NCBI RefSeq assembly: GCF_016881405.1
Contig: NZ_WOFE01000011.1
Location: 1-64,000 of the forward strand
Reading direction: 5' to 3'
Source: Deefgea chitinilytica
GTDB lineage: Bacteria; Pseudomonadota; Gammaproteobacteria; Burkholderiales; Chitinibacteraceae
Length of the DNA: 64,000 nt
This document shows, piece by piece, positions 30,930-38,989 of the stretch. Below the pieces are notes generated by a model that did not search any database, was not told the DNA's origin, and worked only from the letters and a program-made list of their open reading frames with translations. The first letter of the stretch is position 1, and each line of letters opens with the position of its first letter. A program made the translations under genes and the position numbers.

Positions 30930-33590
30930 ATGGCAGAGCAATTACATGACCATGATCCACAAGAAACTAAAGAATGGCGCGACGCCCTCGCAGGCGTTAT
31001 CGAAGCCGAAGGTGCCGAGCGCGCGCACTTTTTAGTTGAACAACTCGTTGATCATGCTCGTCAGGATGGCGTGAACATCCCGTACACCGCCACCACCGCC
31101 TACATCAATACGATTCCGGCGCATTTGCAAGCCAAACACCCTGGCAATGCACACCTCGAAGAGCGCATCCTGTCGTACACCCGCTGGAATGCTGCGGCGA
31201 TGGTCGTCAAAGCCAATCGCTTTGATGGCGATTTGGGTGGTCACGTTTCATCGTTTGCTTCTGCAGCAACTTTGTACGATGTGGGCTGGAATCACTTCTG
31301 GCACGCTGCCGATGAAAATCACGGTGGCGATTTGGTGTATGTACAAGGTCACTCGGCACCCGGCGTTTACGCCCGTGCCTTCCTAGAAGGCCGTATCTCT
31401 GAAGACCAACTGAATAAATTCCGCCAAGAAGTCGATGGTGGCGGTTTGTCATCTTACCCACATCCATGGTTGATGCCTGATTTCTGGCAATTCCCAACTG
31501 TGTCGATGGGTCTTGGCCCGTTGATGGCGATTTACCAAGCCCGCTTTATGAAATACCTCGACGACCGTGGCTTTAAACAAAAAGGCGATCGTAAAGTTTG
31601 GTGTTTCTGCGGCGACGGCGAAATGGACGAGCCAGAATCACTCGGCGCGATTTCATTAGCGGGTCGTGAAAAACTCGACAATCTGATTTTCGTAATTAAC
31701 TGCAACTTGCAACGTCTGGATGGTCCAGTACGCGGTAACGGCAAAATCATCCAAGAACTCGAAGGCGATTTCCGTGGTTCGGGCTGGAACGTCATTAAAG
31801 TCGTTTGGGGTACAGGCTGGGATGCGATCTTGGCGCAAGACAAAAAAGGCTTGCTGCAAAAACGCATGATGGAAGTTGTTGACGGTGAATACCAAACTTA
31901 TAAATCGAAAAATGGCGCGTATGTACGCGAACATTTCTTCGGAGCTTACCCAGAATTGCTCGACTTGGTTTCAGCCATGTCAGACGACGACATCTGGAAA
32001 TTGACGCGCGGCGGCAATGACTTGTACAAAGTCTATGCAGGCTACAAAGCGGCCGTGGCACACAAAGGCCAACCAACGCTGTTACTGGTAAAAACAGTGA
32101 AAGGTTTTGGTTTGGGCACCGCTGGCGAATCACAAAACGTGGCGCACAACACCAAAAAATTAGCCAACGACGATTTGCTGCATCTGCGCGACCGTTTCAA
32201 CATTCCATTAACGGACGAACAAGCAACCAACTGCACGTTCTACAAACCGGCAGCCGATTCTCCAGAGTTGAAATACATGCACGAACGCCGTGCAGCGTTG
32301 GGCGGTTACTTGCCAAGCCGCAATCCAGTGAACGAACCGCTAACGGTACCAGGCCTAGAGCTATTTAAAGGATTGCTTGAAAGCTCGGGCGAGCGTGAAA
32401 TGTCTACGACCATGGCTTTCGTGCGTATCCTGACTGCCTTGGCGAAAGACAAAGCCATCGGCAATCGCATTGTGCCTATCGTACCGGATGAATCACGTAC
32501 CTTCGGTATGGAAGGCTTGTTCCGTCAGCTCGGCATTTGGTCGCACGTAGGTCAATTGTACGAGCCACAAGATGCTGACCAATTGATGTTCTACAAAGAG
32601 TCAAAAAGCGGTCAAATCTTGCAAGAAGGGATTAACGAAGCCGGCGCAATGAGCGACTGGATCGCTGCTGCCACGTCATACGCCAACCACGGCGTAACGA
32701 TGATTCCGTTCTACATCTATTACTCAATGTTCGGTTTCCAACGCATCGGTGACTTGGCTTGGGCAGCAGGCGACTTGCGTGCACGTGGTTTCTTGATTGG
32801 CGGTACAGCTGGCCGCACGACATTGAACGGCGAAGGTTTGCAGCATCAAGACGGCCACGGTCACTTGTTTGCTGAATTCATCCCAAGCTGCGTTTCGTAC
32901 GATCCAACGTTTGCCTATGAATTAGCGGTTATCGTACAAGACGGTATGCGCCGTATGTACCAAGACCAAGAGAACATCTACTACTACCTATCAGTAATGA
33001 ACGAGAACTACACCCAGCCAGCGATGCCAGCGGGTGCGGAAGCCGGCATTCTGAAAGGGATGTACATGTTCCAAGAAGGCCCGAAAGACGCGAAACTGAA
33101 AGTGCAATTGATGGGTTCAGGCACGATTTTCCGCGAAGTGATTAAAGCAGCTGAATTATTAAAAGCCGATTTCGGTATCGAATCCGACATCTGGGCTTGC
33201 CCAAGCTTTAACGAATTGCGTCGTGATGGTATGGCCGCAGAACGCCACAACTTACTCAACCCAATGAGCGAACCAGTGGTGCCATACGTTACGCAATGCT
33301 TAGCAGGACGCTCGGGTCCAGTCGTTGCTGCAACAGATTACAAACGCGCCTTTGCCGATCAAGTTCGTGAATACGTGCCAGGTCGTTACGTAGTATTGGG
33401 TTGCGATGGTTTCGGTCGCTCAGATTCGCGCAAACAATTGCGTAAATTCTTTGAAGTTGACAGTTTCTACGTGGCCGTTGCAGCAATTAAAGCCTTGGCT
33501 GACGAAGGCAAAATCGGTAAAGAAAAAGTGCTTGAAGCCATGGAAAAATATGGCATCAACCCAGCTAAACCGGCCCCTTGGACAGTGTAA
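30930..33590 (+). CDS. aceE: Pyruvate dehydrogenase E1 component (homodimeric)
   Basis: The thiamine-diphosphate-dependent decarboxylase of the pyruvate dehydrogenase complex. The 886-aa protein is the homodimeric AceE type. It contains the ThDP motif beginning WCFCGDGEMDEPES and running to NCNLQRLDGPV, YVQGHSAPGVYARAFLEG, and DESRTFGMEGLFRQ. It heads aceE-aceF-lpdA. An armed repeat fills the spacer to aceF. Confidence 0.97.
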   Translation: MAEQLHDHDPQETKEWRDALAGVIEAEGAERAHFLVEQLVDHARQDGVNIPYTATTAYINTIPAHLQAKHPGNAHLEERILSYTRWNAAAMVVKANRFDGDLGGHVSSFASAATLYDVGWNHFWHAADENHGGDLVYVQGHSAPGVYARAFLEGRISEDQLNKFRQEVDGGGLSSYPHPWLMPDFWQFPTVSMGLGPLMAIYQARFMKYLDDRGFKQKGDRKVWCFCGDGEMDEPESLGAISLAGREKLDNLIFVINCNLQRLDGPVRGNGKIIQELEGDFRGSGWNVIKVVWGTGWDAILAQDKKGLLQKRMMEVVDGEYQTYKSKNGAYVREHFFGAYPELLDLVSAMSDDDIWKLTRGGNDLYKVYAGYKAAVAHKGQPTLLLVKTVKGFGLGTAGESQNVAHNTKKLANDDLLHLRDRFNIPLTDEQATNCTFYKPAADSPELKYMHERRAALGGYLPSRNPVNEPLTVPGLELFKGLLESSGEREMSTTMAFVRILTALAKDKAIGNRIVPIVPDESRTFGMEGLFRQLGIWSHVGQLYEPQDADQLMFYKESKSGQILQEGINEAGAMSDWIAAATSYANHGVTMIPFYIYYSMFGFQRIGDLAWAAGDLRARGFLIGGTAGRTTLNGEGLQHQDGHGHLFAEFIPSCVSYDPTFAYELAVIVQDGMRRMYQDQENIYYYLSVMNENYTQPAMPAGAEAGILKGMYMFQEGPKDAKLKVQLMGSGTIFREVIKAAELLKADFGIESDIWACPSFNELRRDGMAAERHNLLNPMSEPVVPYVTQCLAGRSGPVVAATDYKRAFADQVREYVPGRYVVLGCDGFGRSDSRKQLRKFFEVDSFYVAVAAIKALADEGKIGKEKVLEAMEKYGINPAKPAPWTV

Positions 33591-33596
33591 TTGAGT

Positions 33597-33733
33597 GAGG
33601 CGTGAGGTGTGAGGTGCGAGGGGTATAAACCTCAAGCCCACACCTAAAAATGGCTAGCGACATATACCCAGCCATTCACGCCACGAAGAGTGGGTTTACC
33701 CCTCACTCTTCTCCCCTCACCCCTCACAGGATT
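33597..33733. repeat. GTGAGG-armed composite element between aceE and aceF
   Basis: The left arm repeats GTGAGG units (GAGTGAGGCGTGAGGTGTGA at 33597-33616). The right arm is built of CCTCAC units (ACCCCTCACTCTTCTCCCCT at 33699-33718, then CACCCCTCACAGG). A GGGTAT...ATACCC element lies between the arms. The arms can pair over a long imperfect stem ending at the aceF Shine-Dalgarno. Related arms occur before lpdA and before folE2. Confidence 0.65.
33620..33669. repeat. GGGTAT...ATACCC intergenic element, copy 4
   Basis: GGGGTATA (33620-33627) and TATACCC (33663-33669) bound a 50-nt unit nested in the aceE-aceF armed element. Its right half, TGGCTAGCGACATATACCC, nearly matches the copy at 58828-58879 (TGGCTAGCTACATATACCC), which shows common origin. 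Confidence 0.65.
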
Positions 33734-33740
33734 TAAGCGA

Positions 33741-35402
33741 ATGAGCAATTTAATTGAAGTAACTATTCCAGACATCGGCGGCCACGCCGGTGTTGATGTC
33801 ATCGAAGTGTTTGTCAAAGTGGGCGACACCATCGAAAAAGAACAATCCTTGATCGCGCTGGAAACCGATAAAGCGACGATGGAAGTACCCGCGACACACG
33901 CTGGTGTTGTCAAAGAAATGAAAATCAAAGTCGGCGACAAAGCTTCAGAAGGCGACGTGGTATTGCTGCTTGAAGTTGGCGAAGCCGCTGCGGCACCTGC
34001 CCCCGTAGCTACGCCTGCCGCTTCAGCGCCTACTGCACCAGCAGCCGTTGCAAGTGTAGCTGCAGCACCCGCGACAAGCGGTGGCATCGTTGAAGTGAAA
34101 GTACCAGATATCGGCGGCCATGCTGGTGTTGACGTGATTGAAGTGTTCGTCAAAGTCGGCGATGTGATTGAAAAAGAACAATCACTGATCGCACTAGAAA
34201 CCGACAAAGCCACAATGGAAGTGCCTTCAACTCACGCTGGTATTGTTAAAGAAGTCAAAATCCAAGTCGGCGGCAAAGCCTCTGAAGGCGATGTGGTGTT
34301 ATTGCTTGAAGTCGCTGGCACTGCCGCAGCGAGCGCACCAGCGCCAGCACCCGTTGCAACACCTGCAGCACCTGCAGCACCTGCCCCTGCTCCGGTTGCC
34401 GCCGCGCCAGCAGCCGTAGCTGCGCCAGTTGCGACCACTTCAGCGCCAGCCAAAATCGACGAAGCCAACTTCAGCAAAGCGCACGCTTCGCCATCAGTAC
34501 GTAAATTCGCACGCGAACTCGGCGTTGATTTGAGCAAAGTCGGCGGTAAAGGCCCGAAAGGCCGCATTTTGCATGAAGACGTGCAAAACTTTGTTAAATC
34601 TGTAATGACCAGCGCAGTTGCATCATCGCTAGCGGCACCAGCTGCGGGCGGCGCATCGCTTGGTGGCGGCATTGATTTGTTGCCATGGCCAAAAGTGGAC
34701 TTCGCCAAATTCGGCCCAATCGAAAGCAAACCGCTGTCAAAAATCAAAAAGATTTCTGGCGCGAACTTGCACCGCAACTGGGTGGTGATCCCGCACGTTA
34801 CATTCAACGACGAATGCGATATCACAGAACTAGAAGATTTCCGCAAGACCATCGGTAAAGAATGGGAAAAGAGCGGCCTGAAACTCTCGCCACTCGCTTT
34901 CATCATCAAAGCGGCTGCCGAAGCACTGAAAGCCTTCCCGGAAATGAATTCATCGCTTGATGGCGATAATTTAATTCTGAAACAGTACTACCACATTGGT
35001 TTTGCTGCAGATACGCCAAACGGTTTGGTGGTTCCGGTCATCAAAAACGTTGACCAAAAAGGCCTCAAACAAATCACGAAAGAGTTGACCGAATTGTCAG
35101 CCTTGGCACGTGAAGGAAAACTGAAACCGACTGATATGCAAGGCGCAACCTTTACGATTTCTAGCTTGGGCGGCATTGGTGGTACGAGCTTTACACCGAT
35201 CGTGAACGCGCCTGAAGTGGCGATTCTAGGTGTTTGCAAATCGCAAATCAAACCAGTATGGAATGGCAAAGAGTTTGCACCACGCCTGATGTGCCCATTG
35301 TCGCTGTCATTTGATCACCGCGTGATCGACGGCGCGCAAGCAGGCCGCTTCACAGTGTTCTTGGGCAAATTATTGTCTGATGTTCGTCGCTTAGTTTTGT
35401 GA
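33741..35402 (+). CDS. aceF: Dihydrolipoyllysine acetyltransferase (E2 of pyruvate dehydrogenase)
   Basis: Core of the pyruvate dehydrogenase complex; it transfers acetyl groups to CoA. The 553-aa protein has two lipoyl domains (about 1-75 and 115-190), each with ETDKATMEVP, separated by Ala/Pro linkers. A peripheral subunit-binding domain follows (about 248-284, ASPSVRKFARELGVDL), then the catalytic domain with SFDHRVIDGAQAGRF. ATG 33741 has AGGA upstream, at the end of the armed repeat. Confidence 0.97.
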   Translation: MSNLIEVTIPDIGGHAGVDVIEVFVKVGDTIEKEQSLIALETDKATMEVPATHAGVVKEMKIKVGDKASEGDVVLLLEVGEAAAAPAPVATPAASAPTAPAAVASVAAAPATSGGIVEVKVPDIGGHAGVDVIEVFVKVGDVIEKEQSLIALETDKATMEVPSTHAGIVKEVKIQVGGKASEGDVVLLLEVAGTAAASAPAPAPVATPAAPAAPAPAPVAAAPAAVAAPVATTSAPAKIDEANFSKAHASPSVRKFARELGVDLSKVGGKGPKGRILHEDVQNFVKSVMTSAVASSLAAPAAGGASLGGGIDLLPWPKVDFAKFGPIESKPLSKIKKISGANLHRNWVVIPHVTFNDECDITELEDFRKTIGKEWEKSGLKLSPLAFIIKAAAEALKAFPEMNSSLDGDNLILKQYYHIGFAADTPNGLVVPVIKNVDQKGLKQITKELTELSALAREGKLKPTDMQGATFTISSLGGIGGTSFTPIVNAPEVAILGVCKSQIKPVWNGKEFAPRLMCPLSLSFDHRVIDGAQAGRFTVFLGKLLSDVRRLVL

Positions 35403-35406
35403 GAGG

Positions 35407-35520
35407 CGTGAGGTGTAAAGCTTCGCAGTGAGGTGTTAGGCGTAAGGAGTGAGGGGTAAAAACAACTCACTCCAAAGATTGCCACACACTTCTCCCCTCA
35501 CCCCTCACCCCTCACAGGAT
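35407..35520. repeat. GTGAGG-armed element between aceF and lpdA
   Basis: GTGAGG-type units at 35407-35456 face CCCCTCA units at 35493-35517. The right end (TCTCCCCTCACCCCTCAC then AGGATTT) is nearly identical to that before aceF, so E2 and E3 share the same ribosome-binding leader. No GGGTAT core is nested here. Confidence 0.65.
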
Positions 35521-35526
35521 TTTAAA

Positions 35527-37317
35527 ATGAGCAATACGATTGAATTAAAAGTACCCGATATTGGCGGCCATGCTGGCGTTGATGTGATTGAAGTGTTTGT
35601 CAAAGTCGGCGACACCGTTGCCGTTGAAGACAGCTTGATCGCACTCGAAACCGATAAAGCCACAATGGAAGTGCCAGCAACCCATGCTGGTGTTATCAAA
35701 GAAATGCGCATCGCGACAGGCGGCAAAGCCACTGAAGGCGATATCATTGCGATTATCGAAGTGAGCGCCAGCGCGTCAGCACCTGCTGCTGCGGCGCCTG
35801 CGCCTCAAGCTGCGCCAGCACCGGCAGTATCAGCCCCTGCTGCAGTAACAGCCCCAGTCGCAGGGCAATACTCAGGCAATGTAGATATTGAATGCGATAT
35901 GCTCGTTATCGGTGCCGGCCCGGGCGGCTATTCTGCAGCGTTCCGCGCAGCGGATTTGGGCATGAAAACCGTCATCGTTGAGCGTTATGCCACACTAGGC
36001 GGCGTGTGCTTGAATGTGGGCTGCATTCCATCAAAAGCCTTGCTGCACAATGCGGCGGTGATTGATGAAGTGGCGCATATGGCGAAAAACGGTATCAAGT
36101 TTGGTACGCCCGAAGTCGATATCGACGCCTTGCGCGGCTACAAAGAGCAAGTGATTAACAAGCTCACTGGCGGTCTGGCTGGCATGGCGAAAATGCGTAA
36201 AGTTGAGCAAGTTCGAGGGGTTGGTGCCTTCCTCGATGCCAATCATATGGAAGTTCAAATCACCAGCGGCACTGGCAAAGATTTAAACGGTGAGAAAAAA
36301 GTCGTTAAATTTAAGCAAGCAGTGATTGCTGCGGGCTCGCAAGCGGTGAAACTGCCATTCATCCCGAATGATCCACGTATTGTTGATTCAACTGGCGCGC
36401 TGGAACTCAAATCAGTACCAAAACGCATGCTGATTATCGGCGGCGGGATTATTGGTCTGGAAATGGGTACCGTATATTCAACGCTGGGCGCACGTCTGGA
36501 CGTGGTTGAGTTATCCGATGGCCTAATGCAAGGCGCAGATCGTGATTTAGTGAAAGTGTGGCAAGACTGGAACGCGCATCGCTTTGACAACATCATGCTC
36601 AGCTCGAAAACCACATCAATTGTGCCAAAAGAAGACGGCATCTGGGTGACGTTTGAAGGCCCGAAAGCGCCAACAGAAGCCCAATGCTACGACTTGGTGC
36701 TGTACTCAACAGGTCGTTCACCAAACGGCAAGAAAGTCGGCGCAGAAAATGCTGGGGTTATCGTTGATGAGCGTGGCTTTATCGCGGTTGATAAACAAAT
36801 GCGCACCAATGTGCCGAATATTTTTGCGATTGGCGACTTAGTCGGCCAACCAATGTTGGCGCATAAAGCGGTTCATGAGGCGCACGTGGCTGCTGAGAAT
36901 GCCGCAGGGCATAAGGCCTACTTTGACGCACGCGTAATTCCAGGCGTTGCCTACACCGACCCAGAAGTAGCTTGGGTAGGTTTGACCGAAGATCAAGCCA
37001 AAAAAGACGGCATCAAAATCACCAAAGGCGTATTCCCATGGGCAGCCTCGGGCCGCGCCATTGCCAATGGCCGGACTGAAGGCTTTACCAAGTTGATTTT
37101 TGATGCTGAAAACGGCCAAATCCTCGGCGGCGCGATTGTTGGTCCACACGCGGGCGACATGATTGGCGAGATTTGCCTTGGGATTGAAATGGGCGCTGAC
37201 GCGGTTGACATTGGCAAAACCATCCATCCTCACCCAACGATGGGTGAATCGATTGGTATGGCTGCTGAAGTGGCAAAAGGTGTTTGTACCGACCTGCCTC
37301 CACAGCGCAAAAAATAA
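35527..37317 (+). CDS. lpdA: Dihydrolipoyl dehydrogenase with N-terminal lipoyl domain (E3)
   Basis: A flavoprotein that reoxidises dihydrolipoyl groups with NAD+. The 596-aa protein has an extra lipoyl domain (1-75, ETDKATMEVP), an Ala/Pro linker, then the FAD motif VIGAGPGGYSAAFRAADLG and the redox disulfide GGVCLNVGCIPSKALL. The NAD motif LIIGGGIIGLEMGTVYSTLG and C-terminal HPHPTMGES with the catalytic His follow. Lipoyl-bearing E3 is known in Neisseria and other Betaproteobacteria. ATG 35527 is chosen because the lipoyl domain starts there, after AGGA. Confidence 0.97.
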   Translation: MSNTIELKVPDIGGHAGVDVIEVFVKVGDTVAVEDSLIALETDKATMEVPATHAGVIKEMRIATGGKATEGDIIAIIEVSASASAPAAAAPAPQAAPAPAVSAPAAVTAPVAGQYSGNVDIECDMLVIGAGPGGYSAAFRAADLGMKTVIVERYATLGGVCLNVGCIPSKALLHNAAVIDEVAHMAKNGIKFGTPEVDIDALRGYKEQVINKLTGGLAGMAKMRKVEQVRGVGAFLDANHMEVQITSGTGKDLNGEKKVVKFKQAVIAAGSQAVKLPFIPNDPRIVDSTGALELKSVPKRMLIIGGGIIGLEMGTVYSTLGARLDVVELSDGLMQGADRDLVKVWQDWNAHRFDNIMLSSKTTSIVPKEDGIWVTFEGPKAPTEAQCYDLVLYSTGRSPNGKKVGAENAGVIVDERGFIAVDKQMRTNVPNIFAIGDLVGQPMLAHKAVHEAHVAAENAAGHKAYFDARVIPGVAYTDPEVAWVGLTEDQAKKDGIKITKGVFPWAASGRAIANGRTEGFTKLIFDAENGQILGGAIVGPHAGDMIGEICLGIEMGADAVDIGKTIHPHPTMGESIGMAAEVAKGVCTDLPPQRKK

Positions 37318-37334
37318 TTTGCAGTTAGCGATGC

Positions 37335-37364
37335 AAAAAAGCCACGGTTTTCCGTGGCTTTTTT
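37335..37364 (+). terminator. Intrinsic terminator after lpdA
   Basis: AAAAAAGCCACGG (37335-37347), a TTTT loop and CCGTGGCTTTTTT (37352-37364) form a perfect 13-bp stem with T-tract. It closes the pyruvate dehydrogenase operon and isolates it from the sigma-54 gene downstream. Confidence 0.95.
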
Positions 37365-37423
37365 ATATGCACTGCGTTTAAAACGATGAATGGTAAAGTC
37401 AAAAATACCAACTAAAAACAATG

Positions 37424-37487
37424 TTTTAGCGGCAATTCGTAACGTAAAACCGCAGCTTTGCCGCTAAAAAAGGCAAATATTGCCGCT
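37424..37487 (+). promoter_or_regulatory. Candidate enhancer-binding (UAS) dyads of the sigma-54 gene
   Basis: TTTTAGCGGCAA (37424-37435) and TTGCCGCTAAAA (37458-37469) are exact inverted 12-mers. A further TTGCCGCT lies at 37480-37487, within a GGCAA-ATA-TTGCC palindrome (37472-37484). These three copies of an AGCGGCAA/TTGCCGCT word lie about 70-130 nt upstream of the -24 box, the usual place for sigma-54 activator sites. The identity of the activator is unknown. Confidence 0.6.
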
Positions 37488-37555
37488 CTTTACTCAAAAG
37501 CAGTGAGAAATTGCGCTATTTCGACATTCTTATACGTATTTTCCGCATTGCAGCA

Positions 37556-37571
37556 TGGCACAAGACTTGCA
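37556..37571 (+). promoter_or_regulatory. Sigma-54 (RpoN) promoter
   Basis: TGGCAC (37556-37561), 5 nt, then TTGCA (37567-37571) matches the -24/-12 consensus TGGCAC-N5-TTGCW exactly with the correct GG-to-GC spacing. Transcription should begin near 37582, giving a leader of about 24 nt to the ATG at 37606. Confidence 0.88.
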
Positions 37572-37605
37572 ATACTCTATTTACAGTGTTGCTAGGAGTA
37601 ATTAG

Positions 37606-37782
37606 ATGGCCAGCTGTCAGTCGGGCGTGTCAAATCAAACGCCCAATACCAAAGAGCAGTTAAGCAGTGAAGTGACAACGCAACTGCAGCAATATTTGGA
37701 ACTCTGTGCAAATTTACGCATCGATTTCTATGATTGCCTTGCTCATGCCCGAATCGAATACGACAAAAATCATCATCATTAA
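37606..37782 (+). CDS. 58-aa protein of unknown function under sigma-54 control
   Basis: ATG 37606 follows AGGAG by 7 nt, and the frame runs 58 codons to TAA. The product starts MASCQSGVSNQ and ends EYDKNHHH. It is soluble, without signal peptide or membrane segment, has three cysteines (4, 34, 44), and residues 16-52 look helical. It lies between its own perfect RpoN promoter and a bidirectional terminator, so it is an independent gene. I recognise no family. Roles linked to motility, pili or nitrogen stress are only suggested by sigma-54. An alternative is that the transcript acts as a regulatory RNA. Confidence 0.7.
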   Translation: MASCQSGVSNQTPNTKEQLSSEVTTQLQQYLELCANLRIDFYDCLAHARIEYDKNHHH

Positions 37783-37805
37783 TCGTTAGACCATTCTTCA
37801 GGCAG

Positions 37806-37838
37806 TAAAAAAGCACTCGCTAAACGAGTGCTTTTTAT
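37806..37838. terminator. Bidirectional terminator between the 58-aa gene and the tRNA operon
   Basis: AGCACTCG (37812-37819) and CGAGTGCT (37825-37832) form the stem. An A-tract on the left and T-tract on the right make it work on both strands, ending the plus-strand small gene and the minus-strand tRNA transcript. Confidence 0.9.
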
Positions 37839-37841
37839 ATT

Positions 37842-37916
37842 TGGCGTCCCCACGGGGAATCGAACCCCGGCCGCCGCCGTGAAAGGGCAGTGTTCTAACC
37901 GCTAAACTATAGGGAC
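37842..37916 (-). tRNA. tRNA-Glu (TTC), copy 1
   Basis: The reverse complement folds as a 75-nt cloverleaf beginning GTCCCTATAGTTTAGC. The anticodon loop CTTTCAC gives anticodon TTC, the T-arm is GGTTCGATTCC, and CCA is encoded. It is identical over its whole length to the copy at 37956-38030. It is the last gene of a tRNA operon. Confidence 0.97.
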
Positions 37917-37955
37917 ATTAACTTTTAAACTAACTTCAACTTCTACAACAAATTC

Positions 37956-38030
37956 TGGCGTCCCCACGGGGAATCGAACCCCGGCCGCCGCCGTGAAAGG
38001 GCAGTGTTCTAACCGCTAAACTATAGGGAC
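37956..38030 (-). tRNA. tRNA-Glu (TTC), copy 2
   Basis: Same 75-nt sequence as the neighbouring tRNA-Glu, with anticodon TTC and encoded CCA. The 39-nt spacer between the two copies is unrelated sequence. Confidence 0.97.
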
Positions 38031-38037
38031 TTTGTTC

Positions 38038-38113
<76 letters not shown>

Positions 38114-38127
38114 TCAAAGAGAGCAGA

Positions 38128-38156
38128 ATAATAGACGGCTATTTAATGCCCGTCAA
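38128..38156 (-). promoter_or_regulatory. Promoter of the tRNA operon
   Basis: On the minus strand TTGACG (complement of 38151-38156), exactly 17 nt, then TATTAT (complement of 38128-38133) makes a strong sigma-70 promoter. Transcription starts about 8 nt before the tRNA-Ala 5' end. Confidence 0.82.
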
Positions 38157-38185
38157 GCCCTCTTTCATTAATCTGCAATCTTTTT

Positions 38186-38989
38186 TTAAATCGGCGCCCA
38201 CCAATAGGCATCGGTGTTAAAGACGTCTTTGTCGGCAGTCGACTCAGGGTAGTTTTTTAACAACACACGTTTGGTGTCTGCGCTTAAATCGGTTAAACCC
38301 AGCCGATCATACGATTGAATCATTAGACCCAATGCGCCTTCAACTTGTTTGGTATTGGCGTAATTATCAATCAAGGCGCGGCCACGATTTGCTGCAGCTA
38401 AATAAGCACCGCGCTGGAAATAATAGCGACCAACGTGTAGCTCATACATAGCTAATGCACCAATCAGATAGCCCATGCGAATAGTCGCATCTTTAGTGTA
38501 TTTGCTATCTGGAAAACGCTGCGTCAAATCGCGAAACGAATTAAACGACTCTTTCGCCGCTTTGGGGTCTCGTTCTGACATATCTTGCTTAGAGATACTA
38601 GACATAAACCCTTGTGACTCATTGAAAGTCACCAAGCCTTTCAAGTAATAAGCATAATCAACACTAGGATGACTTGGGTTTTGTTTTACAAAGCGATCAA
38701 TTGCCGCCAGCGCCAATGCAGGCTCTTGGTCTTTGTAATAGTTGTAAGCCATTTCCAATTGCGCTTGCGATGCAAAACGGCCATATGGATAACGTGCTTC
38801 TAATTTCTCAAACAATTTATTCGAAGCTTCGTAGCTGCGACTTGCTTGCTCTGATTTGGCCTCGCTGAACAATTTTTCAGCACTCCAACCTAAAGTATCA
38901 TCTGCTTTTTCATTATTGAGCGAAGAACATCCTGCCATTAAGCTAACTAATAAGGCAGAAATCAGGATTCGCGGTAGAATCTTAGTCAT
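38186..38989 (-). CDS. bamD: Outer membrane assembly lipoprotein BamD
   Basis: An essential lipoprotein of the BAM complex that inserts beta-barrel proteins, such as the porins here, into the outer membrane; it is called ComL in Neisseria. The 267-aa product has a lipoprotein signal (lipobox LMAGC, Cys21) and TPR repeats through residues 35-245, including SNKLFEKLEARYPYG and FRDLTQRFPDSKYT. Its start codon overlaps that of divergent rluD. A TATAAT -10 (complement of 39016-39021) lies inside rluD. Confidence 0.96.
   Translation of the reverse strand: MTKILPRILISALLVSLMAGCSSLNNEKADDTLGWSAEKLFSEAKSEQASRSYEASNKLFEKLEARYPYGRFASQAQLEMAYNYYKDQEPALALAAIDRFVKQNPSHPSVDYAYYLKGLVTFNESQGFMSSISKQDMSERDPKAAKESFNSFRDLTQRFPDSKYTKDATIRMGYLIGALAMYELHVGRYYFQRGAYLAAANRGRALIDNYANTKQVEGALGLMIQSYDRLGLTDLSADTKRVLLKNYPESTADKDVFNTDAYWWAPI

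Noticed and set aside
34232-34909. Long open frame antisense to aceF (225 codons, Ala/Thr/Ser-rich)
   Set aside because: It mirrors the Ala/Pro linkers and codon bias of aceF on the other strand, has no RBS and resembles no protein family.
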